From positions 6,548,965 to 6,612,964 of the forward strand of contig NC_083344.1 in assembly GCF_019175385.1 (NCBI RefSeq): a stretch of 64,000 nucleotides of DNA, in the 5' to 3' direction. The translations under genes were made by a program, and so were the position numbers. Below are positions 46,901 to 59,428 of this stretch, piece by piece; the stretch's first letter is position 1, and each line of letters starts with the position of its first letter. The stretch comes from Lycium barbarum. Its lineage: Eukaryota > Streptophyta > Magnoliopsida > Solanales > Solanaceae. The notes beneath the pieces are model-generated. The model was not told the origin of the DNA, did no database searches, and saw only the letters and a program-made list of their open reading frames with translations.

Positions 46901-48704
46901 ATCTGGAACCCTTTCGAACCTATTTTCTAGACGAAAAAGTGTTGGGGATCGAAGAGGAAGTAGTAGAACCTTACACCAGGTGGAGATTGTTCTTCGATGG
47001 GGCCGTTATTTACAAAGGTTCTGGAATTGGAGCGGTCTTGATATCTGAAATCGGGCAACATTACCCGATGGCAGCAAAGCTTAAATTCTGTTGTACTAAC
47101 AATATAGCGGAATACAAACCTTGCATCTTGGGCCTAAGAATGGCATTGGATATGGAAGTCAGTGAGCTGCTAGTCATAGGAGACTCTGATCTCCTAATAC
47201 ACTAAGTACAGGGTGAGTGGGCCACTAAGAACGATTAAATCTTGCCGTATGTAAACCTGGCACAAAGATTGTGCTAGAAGTTCAAAAAGATCGAATTCAG
47301 GAATACACCAAGGGCTCAGAATGAGTTTGCCGATGCTTTAACCACCATATCATCCATGATCAAACATCCCAAAAGCAGTCACATTGACCCGTTGGAAATC
47401 AGTCTGAAAGAGGAGCATGCCTATTATTCTCACCTGGAGGCAGAGCCAGATGACAAACCACGGTATAACGACATCAAGTTGTATTTGGAGAAGCGTGAGT
47501 ATCCCGAAGGCATCGTGAGTAATCAAAATAAAACCATCCGAAGAATGGCCAATGGTTTATTCCTGAACAAAAAAATATTGTACAAGCGGACACCAGATTT
47601 GGGTTTGCTCTGATGTGTAGACGCTGCTGAAGCCAGAAAGCTGTTAAAAGAAATACATGCCGGGACCTGTAGGCCTCATATGAATGGTTTTGTGTTGGCC
47701 AATAAAATCCTCCGGGCAGGATATTACTGGATGACGATGGAAAGCGATTGTTTCCAATTTGTACAAAAATGCCATCAATGCCAGATCCATGGAGATCTGA
47801 TCAAAGTCCCGCCCAGCGAACTCAGCGCCATGGGCTCACCTTGGCCATTTTTCGCTTAGCGTATAGACGTCATTGGTCCAATTGAGCCTACTACTTCAAA
47901 TGGGCATCGATTCATTCTAGTTGCCATCGACTACTTCATCAAATAGGTGGAAGCAACATCTCACAAATCAGTGACGAAGAAAGTAGTGGCCTGACTTTGT
48001 GCGAAATAATATCATATACCGTTTTGACATACCCGAGTCCATCATAATGGATAATGGGGAAAATCTGAACGGTCACTTAAGGAAGGACATCTGTGAGAAT
48101 TTCAAGATCACTCATAGGAACTCCACGGCCTACCCACCACAAATGAATGGAGAAGCAGCTAATAAGAACATAAAAAATGATATAAAGGAAGATGACGGAC
48201 AACTATAGAGACTGGCATGAGCAGTTTCCATACTCTGTATTTGGCTTACCGCATAACACCCGAACTTCAACAGGGGAAACTCCTTACTTGCTTGTTTATG
48301 GTACCGAAGCCGTCATACTAGCCAAAGTCGAGATACCTTCACTTAGAATCATTCAAGAGGTAGAATTAGAAAATGCAGAATGGGTTAAGGCTCGATACGA
48401 GCAATAGGCATTAATCGATGAAAAAAGGGTGGTTGTTGTATGTCACTGTCAATTATACCGGCAAAGGATGGCACGCACCTTTAATAAACGCGTCAGAGCG
48501 TGAATTTTTCAAATAGGGCAATTGGTACTCAAAAGAATATTCCCACACCAGGACGAGTACAAGGGAAAGTTTGCCCCTAATTAGGAAGGTCCCTATGTGG
48601 TTCGTAAAGTGCTTTCCGGAGGAGCAATAGTGCTAGCAGAGATGGACGGGCAAGAGTGGCCCGAGCCTATCAATGCAGATGCAGTCAAGCGGTACTATGC
48701 CTGA
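43980..48704 (+). pseudogene. pol: Tat/Ogre pol relic: protease, intron, RT, two RNase H domains, integrase
   Basis: Protease 44140-44571 (VLADNGVGLNIC, YNLLLGRLRIHMAG). A glycine-rich G-patch-like block follows (FELGKGLGRNL, about 44665). A GT-AG intron lies at 45024-45277. RT 45540-46170 has CVDYRDLNRACPKDNFPLPN and YVDG at 46108-46119 in place of YVDD. RNase H 46490-46900 (YLSVSENAFGCVLGQHD). The second, archaeal-type RNase H is 46975-47205 (LFFDGAVIYKGSGIGAVL). Integrase runs from about 47640, with a Cys/His finger ending QKCHQCQ, MDNGEN and AYPPQMNGEA, to AVKRYYA at 48704. Stops and shifts occur at many points (e.g. 44911, 45515, 46173, 47205). Dual RNase H marks the Tat clade. Confidence 0.88.
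45024..45277 (+). other. Ogre-type intron between protease and RT
   Basis: Donor TTG|GTAGAG, branch-point TACTAAC at 45250-45256, pyrimidine tract and TTTTTCAG acceptor. Splicing joins the protease frame to the next coding frame (NKNNNATLNVMTCC) in phase, while unspliced reading meets a stop at the donor. A PR-RT intron is a known Ogre trait. Confidence 0.75.
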
Positions 48705-49964
48705 AGGCGCACCTCCTCAGTTGCAAAAGTTTGTTTTCATTTGCTTGTAATAGTTGGTTTTCATTTGCTTGTATTAGTTATTCCTTTGCTTTTAATTATT
48801 TGTAATAGTTAAAAGAAAAAACACAAACCTCTTTATAATATGAACTACGCAATGGCCTGACTTTCCCAAAGTGGGATACATAGTAAGTCCATTTGGGACC
48901 TGATCACATTATTAGTAAAAACCAAAAATTAGTCACTTTATTCTGAACTACGTTCGATCTGATTCCTGCTGCGACATGATACGTAGGCGCTCTTTGATCT
49001 GGGTCGTTCCAAAATAAAAACCCATGAAATCCCTAAGAAGCCTCGAGGAGGGTCTGGATCAGGCACGAAGAGATTGCCACACATGCCCAACTAGGGTAGA
49101 ATTTTTGAGAGGATCTCAAAAATTCGCGCCACCAGCCCGTTACAAGAAGTTGTAAACCCAGAGTTCCAAATAGGGGTAGAAATTTAAGAAGACACCCTCA
49201 ACCAGTAAACAAGGTTTAATCAATACGACATTCTAAACTGGGCAAAAATTTTGAGGGGACCTCAAAATTTCCACGCTATTACTCGCCACGAGAGTTTGCC
49301 AGGAAAATATGTCAAAACTGGAGCAGAATTTTTGAGAAGATCTCAAAAACACCACAGAGGAGAAGGAGCCATCCGCTATTCGAGCAGCAAATAAGAGGAT
49401 ACTTCTCATCCAATGCGCATGTCATTACAATTATCTTAAACAATTTTATAGAAATTGAAAACGCATTTACTCCCATAAAATAGTTTTATTCGGTAACTTA
49501 CTATTTATGAAAATAATTTCCCTCGCATAGTCAAGATAAATTCATCTTTCAAATACCAAACCCAAGAGGGATTGAGCCCGAAGTGGGCAAAGCTGGTGGT
49601 ACAACTAGGGACAAGACGGATCAACTTTAATAGGAAACTAACCCCTTACTGATGCAGGTACCCATATCGTTAGGAGGACGATCAATTTTTCTAACTTATT
49701 TTCATGTGCAGTTGAAACGTATTTTCCATACAAAATTGCAGCCATCGCCGGAGGCAAGGTTCATAATTTGGTTAGCCACAAGGGTTATAAAGGATCGAAA
49801 TGCCATAAGGGCAAATATCTAGCCACGAGGGCTATCAAAAGATTGAAATGCCATGAGGGAAAATATCTAGCCACAAGGGCTAACAAATGAGTGAAATGCC
49901 ATTAGAGCAAACATCCACCTGACAGGGCCATAGTGAAAAAACAAAAGAAGCAATGAAGCAGTGC
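48705..49964 (+). other. 3' untranslated region of the Tat/Ogre element, part 1
   Basis: No coding frame. It holds two GAACTACG-type motifs (48842-48890 and 48945-48990) and three imperfect inverted repeats of TTTTTGAG...CTCAAAAA (about 49105, 49240, 49330). A three-unit ~55 bp repeat (AGCCACAAGGGCTAT ... GAAATGCCATGAGGG) spans about 49770-49925. Confidence 0.7.
49770..49925. repeat. Tandem repeat, ~55 bp unit, three copies
   Basis: Words TAGCCACAAGGGCTA and GAAATGCCATAAGGGCAAAT recur three times with small changes. Confidence 0.85.
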
Positions 49965-50544
49965 ATCTGACCAAGAGGGTTGTAACGAACGTTTAAAGAG
50001 TCAAGCGATCTAAATCCAGCCAATCGGCTGCTGCTTTTGCTAACAGAGTCAGGTGATATAAATCTGGCCAGTCGACTGCAGTTTTCTCTCCAGTGAGTCA
50101 GGCGATGTAAATTCGGTCAATTGGTTACAGCTGTCGCTACAAAGGGCAATCGATGTAAATCCGGCTAGTTGGATGCATTTTTCGCACCAATAAGTTGGTG
50201 ATGTAAATCCAGTAATTGGTTGCAGTCTTTGCTACAAAGGTCAAGCAATGTAAATCCAGCCAGTTAGGTGTAGTTTTTGCTCTAGTGAGTCAGGCGATAT
50301 AAATCTGGTCAATTGGTTGCAGTTGTCGCTACAAAGTCAAACGATGTAAATCTGGCCAGTTGGGTGCAGTTTTCTCTCCAGTGAGTCAGGCGATGTAAAT
50401 CTAGTCACTTGGTTGCAGTATTCGCTACAAAGGTCAAGCGATGTAAATCCGACCAGTTGGGTGCAGTTTTCGCTCCAATGAGTCAGACGTTGTAAATCCG
50501 ATCAATTGGTTGCAGTTGTCGCTACAAAGGTCAAGCAATGTAAA
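49965..50544. repeat. Dimeric tandem repeat (left block), interrupted by an insertion
   Basis: Monomers of about 45-52 bp share GCGATGTAAATCCGG and GCAGTTTTCGCT. Two types alternate (GGTCAATTGGTTGCAG..CTACAAAGG and GGCCAGTTGGGTGCAG..CTCCAGTGAG), giving a dimer near 100 bp. The array stops exactly at the insertion of 50545-59428 and resumes at 59434. Confidence 0.93.
50540..50544. repeat. Target-site duplication GTAAA (left)
   Basis: Matches 59429-59433. Confidence 0.9.
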
Positions 50545-51310
50545 TGTTGACACCCAATTTTGTCCCTCCTTTATTCCAATTTATCTCCTTAGGCTTCTAA
50601 ATTTATGAACGAGCTAAATACTTTATTTTCACTATTATTTTTTATTGCTACTACTATTAATATCGTTATCCCTCTTATTGCTTATATCTTCACTGTTTTA
50701 CTATCAATGGTTTGTCATCATGTCATTTTAGGATTTGTATCCGTTAAATTAATTATAAGTCAATATTTTATTAAATCCTTATTTTCTACTAATTGTCATC
50801 ATAATATATATACAAGTTAATCACTTAGAAGTTGTAGAAGTTAATTACCAAAAAGCCCAAAAGGAATTAATTAGAAGAAGAAAATACCCAACAATTTCAG
50901 CTATTTGAAGCCCATTCTTATGAGCCCAATTCGTGACCAGTCCATATTTTTTAACAGACCAGCCCACATCCTTTAATGACTTAACCCGGCCCACTATAAT
51001 CCCTAAATCCCTCATCACAAAAAAAAAAAAAAAAAAAAAACACACGCGGCCGCACACTCTCATCTCTCTCATCCCTTTCCTCTTCCAAACAAGAAACCAT
51101 TTTTCTTAGCCATGGCAGATTTTTGCCTTGCCACTTTTATATAAGTTTCTCCTCTCTCATCTTCAACGATTTGGTCAACGTAAATGGCCAAAAACACTTC
51201 TGAAGTTTTCAGAAAAAGAAAGCAATTTCAGAGATTCGATTTTGATTTTCAAATAGCTAATTCGTGTAGAAATCCCGCCCAAATTGAAACCCTAGGTTTT
51301 TGATTTACAC

Positions 51311-51320
51311 CTATAAATAT
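51311..51320 (+). promoter_or_regulatory. TATA box of the LTR
   Basis: CTATAAATAT, about 770 bp from the LTR start, followed 270 bp later by the conserved donor-like motif. Confidence 0.6.
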
Positions 51321-51565
51321 CACTCTAATTCCTCAGCCGAATGGAGGTTTTTTTGGGGGGGAATAGCTTGAACCACCCAGAAATCCTTAGCGTTTTTTTT
51401 TACAATTTCCCATTTTTGGACTACCTCTCTAAACCTTAAGATTGTTTAAACGTTTCATTTTGTCTTGGTGGACTTTGGCCGTGACAGAGATTCTCGAGCT
51501 CATTTGTGTCGAGTTCCGATGTGTTCCTAACGAGAGTAAATTCGAGGCGTCGACGTCCCGCTCCC

Positions 51566-51585
51566 TGCACTCACAAGAGGTAATT
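51566..51585 (+). promoter_or_regulatory. Conserved CTGCAC...AGGTAATT leader motif (donor-like)
   Basis: CTGCACTCACAAGAGGTAAT. The same arrangement occurs at 62192-62211 and, on the minus strand, at about 9612-9634. Confidence 0.55.
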
Positions 51586-54166
51586 CTATTTCTCTATCCT
51601 CTTTTTAGTTCTCTTCCCTTTAATCATTTCAATTCGATTGTACTTATCTAGTATTAATTTGGTTTGATATTGTGAGATTGTTTTTAGCTTTACTTTGGCT
51701 CTGGTGTAGTCTATTTATAATATTTTAGCATTCGTTGGGTTGTTTAGATGGCTAAGCTTAATTGGAGTCGTTCATGTATGACCCTCGATTGTTAGTTACT
51801 TATGAAAAGATTATTATGCTGCCCTCTTTTTAAATTTTTAGAATAGGCTTAAAGTGGTAGTGATGGATTAAATTAGTTTGTAAAAGATATTATCTGCCCT
51901 ATTTTTGTCACTTGTTTATGAAGCTAGAAAATATGCCAAGTGTTTTAGCTTAGTTCATTATTTGGGGAAAAAGGTCAATCTATGCCCTGTTGAGTTTTTG
52001 TTTGTTTTTTTTTTTCAAAAAAAAAAAAAAACTTTATCATCTCAAAGCTGCAAAATTGTATTTGTCATAAAAAGGGTTCTGTTCTTGTTATGTGGGATTA
52101 GATAGGAGTTGGTTTGTTTACTGTTTAGCGTAAGAACTGATTTAGGAAATAAAGTCGCAGCTTTGCTGCCTAAATATCCTTAATGACAGATTTTTGTTTC
52201 AACTTAATTAAGTGCTTGTTAAAAGAATAGAAGGTTCAGAGAATCATGTGTGGTCAATGCTTTGGAGGTGATAAATGATTTGAATAGACTCTTCCAAGCC
52301 GCTGATTTCTAAAAACTGAGCTCTTTTTCTTACTTGAACCTGTTGTATGCTTTGTTGTCTTCCCCAGAAAGATCTGTTTAAAGTTTTAGTACCTTTTTTT
52401 CTTATTATTTGAAATAGGGAGGAATCTGTTTTGATCAATTATTCTTGGTTTAGGGTGTTGTTTGGACCCTTAGCTTGTTTCAATTTAGTTAACTCTGAAA
52501 AGAAAGTCATTTTTGCAAGAAGCTCAGGTTTTGTTGGTAGATGGCTTAAAAGCAAAACTTGTTTGAATATAGACGAGGAGATTATGTCCTGCTTTTGTTT
52601 TGAATTAATTTGAAGAGATTAATGTGATTATAGTTTAAATGTCCTAAAATAGGAATGACAATATTGTGTAGAATACTTATGGGAAAAGATTTGGTATTAT
52701 AGGCCTTTACTTGTATTCTAGCCACATCTCAGTTTATAATGACCAAAGCATGTCTCCAAACTTTGAGCTTGTGATGAGTTCAACTGGACATATCCTTTTT
52801 TTAAAACAACTAAGATGTTGTCACTTTCAAAACCTTGGGACTTGTCTTTTTACCATAGCTTGAAGCATGCATAGTTGTTTAATGATTTGTGTCTAGTTTC
52901 CTGTTGCTATTATTTGTTGGCCGTAAATCTCGTCTGAAACTTTTGGCCATAATATGAACTGTGATGATAGAATTTAATTTTTGAACTTGAATTTTGTTAG
53001 TTAACCATTTTCAAGATTTAACTAAATATGATAATAAATGGAGGAGGTACCTCATTTGTTCTTATCTTGTTAAGACCTTCTTTGTTTAAGACACTCACTC
53101 TTCACCCCTCTTTCTTTGCATGAACTGGGAATTTCGAATCCCAAACATCCTCGAGTTTCTTCGACAACCTAGCTGCTACATTCATGAGATAATGTTGCTT
53201 GTCGCTGCTGTTTCTCTGTGATGAACTGCCATATATCTTAGGCAAACAGTTGATGCATGTAAGGCTTAAGCCTGTACAGAACATTGCAGCTCTACCCTGC
53301 CGAATGAACTGCTTGCCATAAGCTGCTGTAACGCCTCTGTTTTCTTCCCTGTTCGAGCTGTACAGAAGGCATCGAAACTCGGCAAAATGTTCCATTAATT
53401 TGTTTCGTTGTGTTGGTTTATTTGTCTCTATCTGCTTGTGTGATATTTGGTGAATAACGAGACTAACAATTGGTTTTATTTGGTCGCGCTATTTTTTTTT
53501 ACTCATTTTTTTTTTTAAAGGTCACTCATTAGAGTTCAAAATATTTTCAGTTTAAGGAATGGTTTGGCGGGTTGTGTTTATTAGATAATTCTTTTTTTTT
53601 AGGCAAGAGAAACTAAATTGAAGAAGAATCGCATCTCCTCAACTCTCGATGCATATCAAATTTTCAAATGAACTAGTTACCTAGAGTCTTTTCCTGATTT
53701 TGGGTCTTAATGGGAAATATGCTGAACTCCACTCTATTTTCAAAAAAAAAAAAAAAAAAAAAAGAAAGAAAGAAAAAAAAAATTCAAATACAATATTATT
53801 TTCCACATCAAACAACTTTTTTTTTATAGTTAAAATCGACTACTTTATATGCTAATACTAATATTTCATAAGTCTTTTTTTTCTAAAACAAAATAATAAT
53901 AATTGTTTAAGTCCGGTCGGTTAACCATTGTTAATGGATTCTAAAGGATGCCTAATACCTTCCCTTTAGATTAATTGAACCCTTACATAGAATCTTAAGT
54001 TAGTAGACCTTAAAACGGAGTTAACTTTAGAAATAACTTTAATGAACTTTAGGTGTTCTAATTCACCATAAATAATTAGGTGGCGACTCCCTAACTTTAA
54101 TTAGCCCCGGAATTACCGAAATGTTGTAAACCATTTTGACTTCGGTTAAAATGGGGTATAACAACT

Positions 54167-54184
54167 TGGCGACTCTGCTGGGGA
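54167..54184 (+). other. Primer-binding site, tRNA-Arg type
   Basis: TGGCGACTCTGCTGGGGA, three bases after the LTR end. It is complementary to the 3' end of plant tRNA-Arg (with CCA) with at most one mismatch, the PBS reported for Ogre elements. Confidence 0.85.
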
Positions 54185-55377
54185 ACTCACTAAGGTTCTA
54201 ACCATAATGGACTTAGTTTGAATAGGCTTTGTGTGCTTATTGTAATTACTTTATTTGTTGTTAACCGTTTTTACATGCTATTAATTGTTTGTTTGCTATA
54301 AACTATTTACGTGTTACTGTTTTGATATAAACTATCATCCCGTATCACTTTTCTCCATATCTGGAAATTCACACTGTCACACGTATACGCGAGGTGTGTT
54401 TTGCGCACCCGCAAATTTCTTTCAAAATCCTAAATTTTAGGAGAGTTGGCATATGCGCGGGGTGTCCGGATTTTCCGTGTAATCGCGTAGCCTTCTCACT
54501 CGAGTTGTCCGCTCGGGAACCTTGCGTCTAGTGAACCTGCTCTTAGTCAACCTAGGGTAGAGCTAAACCAACACCCTTTATTAGGAGCATACATTTCATG
54601 ACCTTGGAGGTTTAATACCCTTGGTGTATTAAGCCCATTAGATGACTTTACCCAAACGTCCAAGTGGATCCACGACCCCAAGTAACACTAATCATACTTT
54701 ATGTGCATGTTTGAAGGATAATTGTGCCTAAATATTGATTTATTTGCTCTAACTAATTAAACTTTAGAAGGGAGGGAATGACTAACGTTTCTATGACAGG
54801 TATGGATCTTACATTGGAGTATATCTGTGATCAACAATTGACGAGAACCAAGGACATCGCAAAATGGAGCTAGAATTTTAGACATAAGAAATTGTATTTA
54901 CCTCACTTAGATTAGGAAATATTTTATATGTAATAAATACTGCATTACTTTTGTACTTTATTTTGGGAAATAGAATTTGTTTAATTAGCCAAAAGCAATG
55001 GGATGACGTATTGTGGCACATTTTACCCTTCAAACGAACGTTAGGCCTACCTCTGGCACAAACAGGTCACATGCATATTAGGACATGTTATTGTTATTTG
55101 ATATACTTGTTTACATTTTTCTTGACAACTTATTTGCTTTATTTTGATGAATTATTTGCTACATGACTTATTCGACTCTACATGATCATGACTTCACTTA
55201 GATATTTTAATATGAGACTAATGTCATTTGCATTTTATGTTTCTTCTTTTTTATTTTTATTCCCAAAAGAGTTGATTCGCGTTGACATTCGAGCTGGCCG
55301 ACCATCCTTACCTCACAAGGTCAAAGACGTCATCATTACCTTGACATAGTTGGGTTGTTCAAAGAAGGAAAACTAGT

Positions 55378-57638
55378 ATGTCTGATCCAACCGCATCTAT
55401 TTCAACTGGTTTGGAAAACATCGTGATCTCTAGTGATCCTCCCGAGACTTCCGAACATAGAACTACTATTCAACATGATGAACATATCGCCCGCTTGACC
55501 CAAGAGATTGAGGACCTACGTGGAGAACTGAATCGGGTTAGGGACTTGACCAATTTGTCCGTCACACTCCAAAGTCCACCTCCTGAACCTAGAAATGTCG
55601 CACCAAACCCACCTCGTTTTCTATCACTTGAATCTCCAGTTCCTGAACATTTTCCTCCACGAAATAATGCACCTACCAACAACAACTTTCCTCCAATCAC
55701 CCTCGCAAATCCACCAAATCCATCGTCCGTCTATACTCCTCCACAAAGTCAGCCACCCACCTACACTACCTATGCTACTCCTAATCCACCACCCGTCAAC
55801 CCACCAAGTCAATCGCTAGTTCACACTCCTTATGTTCCTTTATCCACCAACACTAATCCACCACCTGCAACTACTCCTCTAAACCCACCAAATCAACTAC
55901 CTATGAATACCACTTATAACACGCCACCTCCAGTCCAAAACACTCCCACCGTCCAAACTTATCCAACCCAGCATATACAAGGGGCACATTTTGTCACTCC
56001 TAATGCGCAATATGTTCCTCCGGTATATGCAGCGGAAACACAAGCCTTTACCAACCCAGTAACGGTCAGGTTCCAACCCGAGGTGGATCAATATGAGGAA
56101 ATGGAAAAGGATGCAAAAGCAAGGGCGGATGATATATTATTAAAAAAGATCCACAGTCTCAAAGAAGCAATGAGAAACCTTCAAGTTGCTAGGGGAAGCA
56201 AGAGTGTAGAATATGAAGATCTGTGTGTTCAGCCTGACGTTGATTTGCCCGTAGGCTACAAATCGCCGAAATTTGATACATTTAATGGAACAGGAGACCC
56301 TCATACACACTTAAGAGCTTATTGTGACAAACTGGTTGGAGTAGGTAGAGATCAAAATATAAGGATGAAGCTATTCATAAGAAGCTTATCTGGTGAGGCT
56401 CTTACTTGGTATACGCAACAAGATATCCGTAAATGGCGTGGTTGGAGTGATATGGCACAAGACTTCATGGACCGATTCAGTTTCAACACCGATACCACAC
56501 CAGATAGAGTCTACATGACCAAGGTAACTAAGAAGTCAACTGAGTCGTTCCGTGAGTATGAATTACGTTGGAGGTCAGAAGCAGCCAGGGTTCAACCCCT
56601 GATGAGTGATAGAGAAATGACTGCTACCTTCATTGAATGCCAAGCTGGCATATACTATGAGAAAATGACAGGCATGATGGGACAAAAATTCACAGAAGTT
56701 GTCAGAATGGGAGAAGCCTTAGAAGAAGGAATCAAATCGGGAAAAATTCAGGATCTTACTGCTTTGCAAGCTGTAAGCAAAGCTATTCAATCTGGTTCTA
56801 TCAGCGGGACCAAAAAGAAGAAAGAAGAGGTAGCTGCAGTCATGAATATCCAAGGACGTAAGCCGAGCCAAGCCATTACATACCTTAACCATCCACAGCA
56901 ACCTTTCTACCCTTACCAATATATTGAACCTTACCAAGCTCCACTAACTCCTTACCCTGTCTACAACGCCCAAGCAAACTACTACTAACCCGAGCACCTC
57001 CCTATCAAAACCCACGTCCATATCAATCCGTTCAAGATCCAACTTACCAAAATCGACCACATGCTACAACTAAAGACCGTTCAAACCCTGAAATCAAAAG
57101 TAATTGTAATTACACTCGATTCGCTGAACCCTTGGCTCAATTATTTGAAAGACTGAAAGCAGCAGGCGTGATACAACCAATTGAAGGGAAAATTCCCGAT
57201 CCTATTCCAAGATGGTTTGATGGTTCCAAGCGTTGTGCATATCATTTTGGAGTTGCTGGGCACGACACTGAGGATTGCTATGGTCTTAAAAACAAAATCG
57301 AAGCCTTGATTAAGGAAGGAGTGATCCAACTTACTGGAGCTCGGCCCAATGTGGACAACAACCCTTTACTTACTCACGAAAATGCCTACGTGAACATGAT
57401 AACTGTTGAGGAAGATAGGGATTTGAAAGGAGACATTATGCCAATTGGAAAGATGGAAAAGGGCATGTCATCAACTTTTGTTGCTCCCGTGGGAATAGTC
57501 CAAAGACAAGCACCAATGATGATTACTTCTACAACTACTCGCAACACCGAGACACCGACCATCTGGGGTGCCGAACCAGGAGAGACTTTGAAGGATTGGA
57601 ATCTTACTCCATCCTTGGTTCGCCGGGAGTCTTGGTAG
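55378..57638 (+). pseudogene. gag: Gag of the gag-only Tat/Ogre element
   Basis: 55378-56988 (536 codons) has an N-terminal coiled segment (HIARLTQEIEDLRGELNRVR) and a long Pro-rich linker. Its Retrotrans_gag core contains PKFDTFNGTGDPHTHLRAYC, then LIRSLSGEALTWY-type and AQDFMDRFSFN blocks, and further on a Tyr/Pro-rich part. A shift near 56986 moves to the frame 57132-57638, which has the Cys/His motif CAYHFGVAGHDTEDCYGLKN, then ENAYVNMITVEED, then ends GETLKDWNLTPSLVRRESW. That end matches the protease-exon end of the relic at 44985-45023, so about the whole protease is deleted. Gag core looks intact; only one shift breaks it. Confidence 0.85.
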
Positions 57639-59047
57639 ATTGGACATGTAGTGAACTTTTGAAATAGCACGATTTTAAAAATTGAGGCCTGAATCGTGCC
57701 CAAAACTTTTGTTGCTTTGCCTCATCTTTTGGAAGCTTAATTGCAAAATCTATGAATGCATTTATGATTTTCCTTAATTGTCTATTATTTGTTATTTTCT
57801 ATTTTATTTTGTATATAAATTATCAAATCTTCCAATTTTATGATTGTAACATATAACGAAACGAATGAATAAGTTTATGTGCTGAACACGATTATGAAGA
57901 ACCGGAAGACAATATATATCTCGAGAGAGTAACAAAGAAATTAGAGGATAAGACAAGATTCCACTTGGAAGAAAATGAAATAGCTGATAGATAGTGACAC
58001 GAGCATGAAGGCTATCAAGTCAAGAAGAAATCAAAGGACAACATTAGATTAGATTGCCTAGTTTGCAACCTTTCCTTTAATGTAATGACGAACTACTCTG
58101 ACCTGATTCCCGTGGTGGGATACGTAGGAAATCCACATCGGGTTCGGTCCCTTTATTAGGAAATTTCAAACCATTTTTATGTACCCTACGAACTACGTTC
58201 TGACCTGATTCCTTTGGCGGGATATGTAGGCAACCTATATAAGTTTCGGTCGCACCACAACATAAGTTTAGTGTACCCTCCCGAAGTCAAAACTGGGGCA
58301 TATTTTGAAAAGATGTAGACAAGAGAATGGTTGGACATCGACAAGATTAAGGTTACCAGACATGAAGTATTATAGACAAATGACTTTCAATTGTTTTAGA
58401 AGTGTCACAATCTAAAATTGGCAGAAATATTTACAACTTATATACCTATATTTACATATATATCTTTCATCATATATAAGCCAAATGACTATACTCTTAT
58501 CATCCACTTTACCTACTTTAACTACTTTACCCTGAACTTTACAGGAATATTCATCAAGTCTTCGAAGACAACCAGAGATATCATATGGCTATACAGCCTC
58601 ATCTGCATAAGCCAAACGGCTATACACTTACTTTACTCTCTACTTTATCAATTACTTTATCATTCACTTTACCTACTTTAACGACTTTACCTTAAATTCC
58701 ACAGACATCATTTATCATCGAGTCCCGGAATACAGTCGGAGGCCTTATTATTATCACTAAAGTCTCCGAATACAACCTGAGATATTATTACATCTTCGGC
58801 ATAAACATCACACATTCATTCAAGTCCCTGAAGATAACCAGAGACAACATTTGGTCACACGGCCTCATTATAAGCCACACGATTTCATCCTCATTCTCAC
58901 GCTCATATTTATTATCATTTCACACTCTTTATAAGTTTTACATTTTCAACTTTACCCCAGACTTTGTTAATGATTTTGACATGAATTTCAGTTTTGACAG
59001 AAAATACAATCCACATACAGAGACACAACACAACGTGGAACTTTATC
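57639..59047 (+). other. 3' region of the gag-only element
   Basis: It starts in the PR-RT intron remnant (compare 45024-45110), then holds two GAACTACG-type motifs (58089-58137, 58190-58236). From about 58470 to 58870 there is an imperfect repeat with ACTTTACCTACTTTAAC and AAGCCAAACGGCTATAC words. No coding frame is supported. Confidence 0.65.
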
Positions 59048-59428
59048 AAATACAATATTATTTTCCACATCAAACAACTTTTTTTTATAGTTAAAATCGA
59101 CTACTTTATATGCTAATACTAATATTTCATAAGTCTTTTTTTTTTGTAAAAAATAAAATAATAATAATTGTTTAAGTCCGGTCGGTTAACCATTGTTAAT
59201 GGATTCTAAAGGATGCCTAATACCTTCCCTTTAGATTAATTGAACCCTTACCTAGAATCTTAAGTTAGTAGACCTTAAAACGGAGTTAACTTTAGAAATA
59301 ACTTTAATGAACTTTAGGTGTCCTAATTCACCATAAATAATTAGGTGGCGACTCCCTAACTTTAATTAGCCCCGGAATTACCGAAATGTTGTAAACCATT
59401 TTGACTTCGGTTAAAATGGGGTATAACA
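59048..59428 (+). repeat. Truncated 3' LTR of the gag-only element
   Basis: Only the last ~380 bp of the LTR, with a few differences from 53784-54163, ending GGGGTATAACA before the right GTAAA. Confidence 0.93.

Larger units (their letters stand above)
50545..54163 (+). repeat. 5' LTR (3.6 kb) of the gag-only element
   Basis: TGTTGACACCCAATTTTGTC at the start and AAAATGGGGTATAACA at the end; the last ~380 bp match 59048-59428 closely. TATA box CTATAAATAT at 51311-51320, and a donor-like AAGAG|GTAATT at 51580. It includes long poly-A/poly-T tracts (51020-51040, 53743-53780). Confidence 0.9.
50545..59428 (+). mobile_element. Tat/Ogre element, gag only, inserted in the tandem repeat
   Basis: 5' LTR 50545-54163, PBS 54167-54184, gag 55378-57638, a 3' region and a truncated 3' LTR 59048-59428, flanked by GTAAA. 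Pol is missing: after the gag zinc-knuckle the sequence jumps to the block that normally ends the protease exon (LVRRESW, then a stop). The 3' LTR lacks its first ~3.2 kb. It is thus a deletion derivative, or a gag-only non-autonomous element later trimmed at the 3' LTR. Confidence 0.9.

Noticed and set aside
49965..50544. Repeats as a CRISPR array
   Set aside because: Plant nuclear context, continuous tandem units without unique spacers.
53102..53395. 97-codon minus-strand frame in the 5' LTR
   Set aside because: Single frame without domain or support; the LTR has no other coding signal, though a captured gene fragment cannot be excluded.
58418..58681. 87-codon frame
   Set aside because: Made of the CTTTACCTACTTTA repeat words; low complexity.
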